Assembly: GCA_905193225.1 (NCBI GenBank)
Contig: CAJJNV010000015.1
Coordinates: 1 to 50,611 of the forward strand
DNA: 50,611 nucleotides
Reading direction: 5' to 3'
Source: an uncultured Oscillospiraceae bacterium
GTDB lineage: Bacteria; Bacillota; Clostridia; Oscillospirales; Acutalibacteraceae
The position numbers and the translations under genes were made by a program. The notes beneath the pieces were generated by a model. It was not told the DNA's origin and searched no databases. It saw nothing but the letters and a program-made list of their open reading frames with translations. Below are positions 45,028 through 50,611 of the stretch, piece after piece. Each line of letters starts with the position of its first letter. Position 1 is the first letter of the stretch.

Positions 45028-47892
45028 ATGGCTCGTGCCGTTAATAATATAACCAAAAGAACCGTTAAGGAAAAATATTTTATGGCCTTCGGACTGGCCT
45101 TTATTGTGGCCTGTGCACTGTTTGTTCCGTACATAATATGGGATAAGGGCTATTTTATATTTTACGGCGATTTCAACGCTCAGCAAATTCCTTTTTATAA
45201 ATTGGCTCACGCCGCCGTGCGTAATCTCGACCTCGGCTGGAGCTTCGGCACCGATCTTGGCTCCAATTTTGTCAGCTCTTACAGTTTCTATCTGCTGGGC
45301 AGCCCATTTTTCTGGCTGACCATTCCTTTCCCCAACGATTTTGTTCCCCACCTTATGGGACCCCTTCTTATCCTGAAATTTTCTTTTGCAAGCCTTACGG
45401 CCTACGCATATATAACCCGCTTTGTGAAAAATAAGAATTACGCCGTGCTCGGCGCGTTTATGTATGCCTTTTCGGGATTTTCGGTTTATAACATCTTCTT
45501 CAACCATTTCCACGAGGCCATTATCTTCTTCCCGCTGCTTCTGCTGTCTCTTGAGCTTTTGATGACCGAAAACCGCAGAGGAGTTATGCTTTGCTCGGTA
45601 GCAATTTGCTCTCTTGTAAACTATTATTTCTTCTTCGGAATGGTCATTTTTGTGGTCATATATTTTGTGATCAGATGCCTTTCGGGCGATTGGAATGTCA
45701 ACCTTAAAAGGGGAGAAGCGGCATATACCTGTTCGAGATTTCTCGGCATTATTATAGAGGCAGTGCTGGGACTTGTTATAAGTGCCGTGATACTTTTGCC
45801 GTCGGTTTACGGAATACTCGAAAACAATCGGGTCGGTTCGACCGTCCTCGGCTTCAACGGCATAGTTTATGACAAGCAGCAGCTTTACACATACATACTC
45901 CAGTCTTTCTTCTTCCCGCCAGATATCCCCGCGAGAATGGTTTTCTTCCCGGGAGTGGAAAGGGCATGGTCGTCGGTGGCGGGATGGCTGCCGCTGTTCG
46001 GTATGACGGGGGTCATTTCCTGGCTTCAGTATAAGCGGAGCACATGGCAGCGCCGTATTATAATAGTCTCTATGATAATCGCCTTTATTCCCGTGCTTAA
46101 CCAGGCGTTCTCGGCCTTTAATTACAGCTATTATGCCCGTTGGTTTTATATGCCGGTGCTCATTATGGCTCTTGTGACGGCTATGAGCTTTGAGGATGAC
46201 AGCATCAAGCTTGAAAGCGGATGGAAATGGTCGGCGGGAATTACCCTGGCTATAATTCTGCTTATCGGATTTATGCCGGCTTCCCGCGGAGCCGACGGCA
46301 GCATCAATGAATTTGGCGTTTACAATAAATCCTATTCCGAGCGGTTCTGGGTATACTGCGGAATAGCCGTGGCGGCCCTTGTGCTGACCTCGCTGCTGCT
46401 GAGACTTCGGAAAAATTCCAAAAAATCCTTTGCCAAGATAGCTATAATTTTCTGCTGTATCGTTTCTCTTGCCTATTCGTCATATTACATATATCTCGGA
46501 AAGCTTGTCAGAACCGATACAAAAACCTTTATAATTCCCACACTAATCGAAAACGACCGCCGGATGACGGTCAACGACGCAAACGGCCAAAAGGTGCTTG
46601 CAACCGAGCTTGATGATGCAAGAATCGATGTGTATGAAGGCACCGAAAATACCACAATGTACCTTGGCCAAAGAGGCATTCAGACCTTCCACAGCATAGT
46701 GCCCGGCTCGGTTATGAATTTCTATAAATACGTCGGGGTGACGAGAACGGTTAATTCCAAGCCGCCGGTAAACCTTTATGCCATCAGGGGACTTCTTTCG
46801 GTTAAATATGTCATAAACTATACCGGTGAGTCCAAGCAGTTCTATAAAGACGGAGTTTATGCCGCTGCCGGATATAAGATGTATTCTCCGGGCGGTGTGG
46901 CAGAGACCAAAGAGGATACCGAGCAAAGCGGATATTACGTTTACGAAAACACCAACTTTGTGCCCTACGGATTTACCTATGATCATTATATGACCCAGGA
47001 ATTCTGCGACGGGGTGGACAAGGAAAAACGCTCGGAAGCTATGATGAAGGCGATGCTTTTAAGCGATGAACAGATCGAAAAATACAGCGATATTCTTTCG
47101 AATGTGAGCGATGAGGTGACGGTCGAGCAAATCAACGAGGATTACGACTATAACACTTATAAAGTCAACTGCAGGGATAGGGCGAAAAACGCCTGCTCCT
47201 CCTTCTCTACCGGAAAGAGTGAATTTACCGCAAAAATAGCTCTTGACAAGGACAATCTCGTGTTCTTCAGCGTGCCTTATGAAAAGGGATGGTCGGCCAC
47301 CGTGGACGGAGAAGCGGTCGATATCGAAAATGTCAATGTGGGCTTTATGGCCGTTAAGGTAAAAGGGGACGGACAGGAACACACCATTCACTTTACCTAT
47401 AAGACCCCGGGGCTCAAGGCCGGCGCTGCGGCTTCCTGCGGAGCCATTGTGCTGAGCGTGATTTATATAGCCTACTGGAGCGTTAAGCGCAAAAAACAAA
47501 ATGCCGCCGCTCAGAATGAGCCGGGCGGTGTTCAGAACGACCTTTCCGATGCTCAGCTGCAGTCGGCCGACGGCGAGGTAAGGCTTGCCGATTATTTGAA
47601 CGAGGGCTTTGTGCCGCAGCAGACCGACGGCGGAGACGGACAAGCAAAGGAACCGCAAATGCCGGAAGGCCCGGCGGAAAGGGCTTCCGATGTAAAGAAA
47701 GACAAACTTGGCGGTATTGTCGAAAACGTGTTTGTCAGGAAAACACCTTCGGACGGTCCGCAGACCGAAAACCCTGCTGATGAGCAGGCAAAAAGCCATT
47801 CGGACGATGCCGAAGAAGCTTCGGAAAGCGGCAGTGATAACAGCGTCAACACCTTTATAATAAAAGACAAAAAAGATGAAGGAGAAAAATAA
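45028..47892 (+). CDS. yfhO: YfhO-family membrane glycosyltransferase
   Basis: A 954-residue polytopic protein with about 12-14 membrane helices and a large extracytoplasmic part (residues about 500-790) before a last helix (AAASCGAIVLSVIYIAYWSV). The N-terminus FYGDFNAQQIPFYKLAHAAV has the acidic loop typical of GT-C-fold lipid-linked sugar transferases. In B. subtilis YfhO works with CsbB to add GlcNAc to lipoteichoic acid outside the cell. The gtrB-like gene follows after 1 bp, the same pairing. An unusual acidic, low-complexity cytoplasmic tail of about 130 residues (from residue about 825) is rich in Glu, Asp, Gln and Ser. GGGAGTGAG precedes the ATG. Confidence 0.9.
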   Translation: MARAVNNITKRTVKEKYFMAFGLAFIVACALFVPYIIWDKGYFIFYGDFNAQQIPFYKLAHAAVRNLDLGWSFGTDLGSNFVSSYSFYLLGSPFFWLTIPFPNDFVPHLMGPLLILKFSFASLTAYAYITRFVKNKNYAVLGAFMYAFSGFSVYNIFFNHFHEAIIFFPLLLLSLELLMTENRRGVMLCSVAICSLVNYYFFFGMVIFVVIYFVIRCLSGDWNVNLKRGEAAYTCSRFLGIIIEAVLGLVISAVILLPSVYGILENNRVGSTVLGFNGIVYDKQQLYTYILQSFFFPPDIPARMVFFPGVERAWSSVAGWLPLFGMTGVISWLQYKRSTWQRRIIIVSMIIAFIPVLNQAFSAFNYSYYARWFYMPVLIMALVTAMSFEDDSIKLESGWKWSAGITLAIILLIGFMPASRGADGSINEFGVYNKSYSERFWVYCGIAVAALVLTSLLLRLRKNSKKSFAKIAIIFCCIVSLAYSSYYIYLGKLVRTDTKTFIIPTLIENDRRMTVNDANGQKVLATELDDARIDVYEGTENTTMYLGQRGIQTFHSIVPGSVMNFYKYVGVTRTVNSKPPVNLYAIRGLLSVKYVINYTGESKQFYKDGVYAAAGYKMYSPGGVAETKEDTEQSGYYVYENTNFVPYGFTYDHYMTQEFCDGVDKEKRSEAMMKAMLLSDEQIEKYSDILSNVSDEVTVEQINEDYDYNTYKVNCRDRAKNACSSFSTGKSEFTAKIALDKDNLVFFSVPYEKGWSATVDGEAVDIENVNVGFMAVKVKGDGQEHTIHFTYKTPGLKAGAAASCGAIVLSVIYIAYWSVKRKKQNAAAQNEPGGVQNDLSDAQLQSADGEVRLADYLNEGFVPQQTDGGDGQAKEPQMPEGPAERASDVKKDKLGGIVENVFVRKTPSDGPQTENPADEQAKSHSDDAEEASESGSDNSVNTFIIKDKKDEGEK

Positions 47893-47893
47893 T

Positions 47894-48838
47894 ATGCCCA
47901 TACTTTATGTTGTACTTCCCTGCTATAATGAAGAGGCGGTTCTTCCCGAGACTACAAAGCGGCTGACCGAAAAGCTCACCAATATGATAAATAAAGGCGT
48001 GTGCGACGAGAAAAGCCGCATACTTTATGTGGACGACGGAAGTAAGGACAAGACCTGGGAGCTTATCGAAAAGTTCCACGGGGAAAACCATCTGGTCAGC
48101 GGGGTAAAGCTTGCCCACAACCGCGGCCATCAGAATGCGCTGCTTGCCGGACTTATGACCGCCAAGGAGCATTGCGACTGCGCCGCATCAATGGATGCCG
48201 ACCTTCAGGACGACATTGATGTGCTGGACGGATTTATGGAAAAGTTCAGTGAGGGCTGCGATGTTGTATACGGTGTCAGAAGCAAGCGCACCACCGACAC
48301 TGCCTTTAAGCGTTCCACCGCCCAGGGGTACTATAAATTTATGAAGAAATTAGGGGTCGACCTTGTTTATAATCACGCCGACTGCCGACTTATGTCTAAG
48401 CGGGCGCTTGAGGCTCTTTCCGATTATCGGGAGGTCAACCTGTTTCTCAGAGGAATCGTGCCCCACATCGGATTTAAAAGCGACATCGTTTATTTTGAAA
48501 GAGCCGAGCGCTTTGCCGGAGAATCCAAATATCCCCTTAAAAAGATGCTGGCCTTTGCCTTCGACGGCATAACCTCCTTCAGCGTCAAGCCCTTAAAGCT
48601 TATAACCTCTCTTGGGATTTTCTTCTCGGTTTTAAGCGGGTTGGGGCTTCTGGCCGAGCTTATTGTTTCACTGTGCGGCATAACGGTTGCTTCGTGGCTT
48701 CTTGCGGTCAGCTTTGTGTGGCTGCTTGGGGGAATACAGCTTATTTGTCTGGGCGTTGCGGGACAGTATATCGGAAAGATCTATTCCGAGGTCAAGGCTC
48801 GCCCGAGATTCCTTGTGGAAAAATTCATAAACGACTGA
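47894..48838 (+). CDS. Polyprenyl-phosphate glycosyltransferase (GtrB/CsbB-like, GT2)
   Basis: A 314-residue membrane glycosyltransferase. The N-terminal GT-A domain starts PILYVVLPCYNEEAVLPET, with the Asp motifs YVDDGSKDKTWELI and MDADLQDD (DxD-like) near residue 97. Two C-terminal membrane helices are visible (LITSLGIFFSVLSGLGLLAE and WLLAVSFVWLLGGIQLICLG). It loads a sugar from a nucleotide donor onto undecaprenyl phosphate on the inner face; the lipid-linked sugar is then used by a GT-C enzyme, here probably the YfhO protein encoded just upstream. AAGGAGA sits at the end of yfhO. The sugar is unknown. Confidence 0.92.
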   Translation: MPILYVVLPCYNEEAVLPETTKRLTEKLTNMINKGVCDEKSRILYVDDGSKDKTWELIEKFHGENHLVSGVKLAHNRGHQNALLAGLMTAKEHCDCAASMDADLQDDIDVLDGFMEKFSEGCDVVYGVRSKRTTDTAFKRSTAQGYYKFMKKLGVDLVYNHADCRLMSKRALEALSDYREVNLFLRGIVPHIGFKSDIVYFERAERFAGESKYPLKKMLAFAFDGITSFSVKPLKLITSLGIFFSVLSGLGLLAELIVSLCGITVASWLLAVSFVWLLGGIQLICLGVAGQYIGKIYSEVKARPRFLVEKFIND

Positions 48839-48897
48839 TAAAGCCTTTTTTGCACGGCTGATAAGGACTGTGTATAACAGATAAAACGAATGTGTTG

Positions 48898-48934
48898 AAA
48901 ACCCCGCCTTGAGTTTTTCTCAAAGCGGGGTTTT
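48898..48934 (+). terminator. Terminator of the yfhO-gtrB operon
   Basis: AACCCCGC and TTGAG pair with CTCAA and GCGGGGTT around a TTTTT loop, followed by TTTTG. Confidence 0.78.
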
Positions 48935-49076
48935 GCGCGATAATATAGGCCGACTGTCTTTAGATTCTAAACCCTGTAGGTCAAAAGCCTGTTTGTTAAA
49001 GCTCGACGAACTACGGACTGTCGGTCAAAGCCTGCTGATTTGCTTTAAAACTCTTTCGCCAACGAAGAAAAGCGTA

Positions 49077-50069
49077 TCAGTCGAAATCCTTGAAAAAGTT
49101 TGTTACGGCATTTTCGTAGCTCTGTTTGTCCACGAGATAGCTCATAGCGTGGCCTGCATCGGGAACGAGCAGCAGCCGTTTTTCTGAGGCGCAGGCGGCA
49201 TAATTATCAAAGGTCATTTGCACCGGAACGAATTTGTCGGCCGTACCGTGTATGAAAAGCACAGGAACGGCGGCGTTTTTAAGGGCCTCGACGGTGGAAT
49301 ATTCGTCGGCCGCCATACTGATCTTTTTCTTGCAAAGGGCATTTGCAATATGGCCTTTGAGCCCGAAGGAAATGTGGAGGTTTTTGTTTGAAATGTGCTT
49401 CCATATTTCATAAGGAGAGGTGAAACCGCAATCGGCGATTATTCCGTGCACCTCTTTCGGGAGGTCAAATCCCGCCGTCATAAGCACGGTGGCCGCTCCC
49501 ATAGACACTCCGGCCAGGTATATGGGCAGCTCTCCGTCTGTCTTTTCGGCAAGATAGCTTGCCCAGGAAAAGCAGTCGAACCGTTCGACAAGGCCGAAGC
49601 CCATCATCTCTCCGCCGCTGTCATTCTGACCCCGCTGCTCGGCAAAAAGCACGCTGCAGCCGTTTGCAAAAAAGAAATCGGCAATGGCTCCGAAATCCTT
49701 TGTCCATGAGGAACGCCAGCCGTGCATGGCCAAAATGACCCGCTTGTCGCCTTCCTTGTGATACCAGTGGCCTTTAAGCTTAATGCCGTCGGCGGCGGTT
49801 ATCTCTACGTCCTCGTGGGGCATTTCTCTGAGCTCTTTGCCCTTTTGGGCGACAAATGCGTCAAATTCAGGATCGGCGGGAGAGCCGGAAATGAGGTTGT
49901 TTGATTTTTGCATGAGTTTAGGCGGATCGCGGTCGAGAGCGGTGTTGACGAGCATTTTTGTCACGCCGTATGCCGTCGCTCCCGCAAGGGCCGTGACCGC
50001 TCCGATAAGGCCGACGGCGGGTAAACAGCTTTTTTTTCTGCATTTATTTTTTCCTGATTTTTTGCTCAT
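49077..50069 (-). CDS. Membrane-anchored alpha/beta hydrolase
   Basis: A 330-residue protein with a Lys-rich N-terminus and one hydrophobic segment (VGLIGAVTALAGATAYGV, residues about 19-36), so an uncleaved anchor or signal. An alpha/beta hydrolase fold follows: oxyanion region LAMHGWRSSWTKD, nucleophile elbow AGVSMGAATV (Ser), acid in FIHGTADKFVP and His in PDAGHAMSYL. It resembles the YqkD/BAAT-like or DUF1749-type serine hydrolases of Firmicutes that act near the membrane on unknown esters or peptides. GGAGA precedes ATG. It is 131 bp downstream of the RelA/SpoT gene on the same strand. Confidence 0.9.
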   Translation of the reverse strand: MSKKSGKNKCRKKSCLPAVGLIGAVTALAGATAYGVTKMLVNTALDRDPPKLMQKSNNLISGSPADPEFDAFVAQKGKELREMPHEDVEITAADGIKLKGHWYHKEGDKRVILAMHGWRSSWTKDFGAIADFFFANGCSVLFAEQRGQNDSGGEMMGFGLVERFDCFSWASYLAEKTDGELPIYLAGVSMGAATVLMTAGFDLPKEVHGIIADCGFTSPYEIWKHISNKNLHISFGLKGHIANALCKKKISMAADEYSTVEALKNAAVPVLFIHGTADKFVPVQMTFDNYAACASEKRLLLVPDAGHAMSYLVDKQSYENAVTNFFKDFD

Positions 50070-50158
50070 AGGTCATTCTCCTTTTTAGTTTTATTTGTTG
50101 CTGCAATTGATCCGGGCAGGAATAAACGGGGCGATTAAATAAGGCTTAACGTCGCAAT

Positions 50159-50232
50159 TTTGCCCCTGTTCGCTGAAATGTCTGTTATTTCCCTGTTCAT
50201 TATTCGCTGCAATCCTTATTGTTTCCCTGTTC
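50159..50232. repeat. Degenerate direct repeats at the 3' end of the RelA/SpoT-domain gene
   Basis: The motif TTTCCCTGTTC recurs at 50188-50198 and 50222-50232, and a variant TTGCCCCTGTTC ends at 50171. Units are spaced 34 and 27 bp, neither a multiple of three, so the repeat changes frame at the gene end. Confidence 0.55.
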
Positions 50233-50611
50233 AACCGATTTATAAATAGATTCCATACGGGCGTCGAGAGCGGCGCTGCGTTCTGCACAGTCGAGAAGAT
50301 CGGTCTCCATTGCGCCTGTCATAACATAATCCTTTTTGTATCTTATTTTATGCTCGAGAGAGGCCCACCAGTCCATTGAAATGGTGCGGAACTGCACCTC
50401 CACCTTCATAAGCTTTTTTTGATTGTGAAGGAAAATCGGGATTTCCACAATGAGGTGAAGGCTGCGGTAACCGTTTGGCTTTGGATTTTTGATGTAGTCC
50501 TTTTTTTCGATCAGGGTTATGTCGTCTTGCCGCAAAAAGGCGTCGGCCAGCTCGTAAATGTCGGAGGGAAAGGAGCATATCACTCTAACTCCCGCAATAT
50601 CGTTTATATTT
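50200..50611 (-). CDS. RelA/SpoT-domain small alarmone synthetase, 3' part (5' end outside the window)
   Basis: The minus-strand frame from the window edge reads NINDIAGVRVICSFPSDIY, the start of the RelA/SpoT synthetase core, then YIKNPKPNGYRSLHLIVEIP (substrate loop with the catalytic Tyr/Arg region) and VEVQFRTISMDWWASLEHKI (catalytic Glu/Gln strand). These enzymes make (p)ppGpp from ATP and GDP or GTP in the stringent response. The short C-terminus and lack of TGS/ACT domains point to a small alarmone synthetase (YjbM/YwaC type). The C-terminal tail (SVEQGNNKDCSE) lies in a repeat and looks recently altered. The N-terminus is missing. Confidence 0.88.
   Translation of the reverse strand, partial: NINDIAGVRVICSFPSDIYELADAFLRQDDITLIEKKDYIKNPKPNGYRSLHLIVEIPIFLHNQKKLMKVEVQFRTISMDWWASLEHKIRYKKDYVMTGAMETDLLDCAERSAALDARMESIYKSVEQGNNKDCSE

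Noticed and set aside
1..50611. CRISPR arrays, insertion sequences, rRNA genes, riboswitches
   Set aside because: No regularly spaced repeat array, transposase, rRNA segment, T-box or recognisable riboswitch core was found by reading both strands.

Overview
The window is about 50.6 kb of chromosome from a low-to-mid GC Firmicute, most likely an anaerobic gut-type clostridium. Several features support this. Shine-Dalgarno sites are strong, and GTG and TTG starts are common. Many promoters read TTGAAA or TTGACA, a 17 bp spacer, then TATAAT. The gene set also fits: membrane pyrophosphatase with features of the K+-dependent, Na+-pumping clade, ferredoxin-thioredoxin reductase-like protein, acetate kinase, GTP-type PEP carboxykinase, TmcAL, an ImmA/IrrE protease, and a CsbB/YfhO-like pair. 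No species can be assigned from sequence alone.

Layout. 1-4.4 kb: end of groES, groEL, and the membrane pyrophosphatase hppA. 4.5-6.4 kb: a divergent regulatory module of XRE repressor plus ImmA-type protease facing a small coiled-coil gene plus sigma-region-4-like gene, with ATCACAC motifs in both promoters. 6.5-12.2 kb: a split chromate transporter, tyrS, a HAD phosphatase and tex. 12.3-14.4 kb: a four-helix membrane protein, a NUDIX hydrolase, tRNA-Thr and tRNA-Tyr, and an orphan barstar. 14.7-17.7 kb: gltX, sfsA and an SGNH hydrolase. 17.8-20.8 kb: a polar amino acid ABC importer followed directly by a LysE exporter. 20.9-24.2 kb: trxA with a ferredoxin-thioredoxin reductase-like gene, tmcAL, ackA and a 72-residue membrane peptide. 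24.5-34.1 kb: a secreted/surface protein locus. 34.2-50.6 kb: a HAD phosphatase, an ACT-metallo-beta-lactamase fusion, 1-phosphofructokinase, a P-type ATPase, a sugar acetyltransferase, a LysR regulator with pckA, a YfhO-GtrB pair, an alpha/beta hydrolase and the end of a RelA/SpoT-domain gene.

The most unusual part is the 24.5-34.1 kb locus. A 1360-residue secreted multidomain protein carries at its C-terminus the same roughly 110-residue domain that makes up four small secreted proteins in tandem (29463-32232). The domain has four conserved blocks: W[GD][SND][ML]xFx[YF], W[DN]xxxHx[WF], a VxNHSS-like block and an IGTxTVT-like end. The four small genes are bracketed by two related single-pass membrane proteins with a beta-sandwich ectodomain. 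They are followed by a signal-peptide protein ending in a PKTGD motif, a hydrophobic segment and a basic tail. I do not recognise the shared domain. The arrangement suggests a surface assembly with repeated subunits, anchors and a large multidomain partner, but no sortase, chaperone or dedicated peptidase gene lies in the window. That reading is inference.
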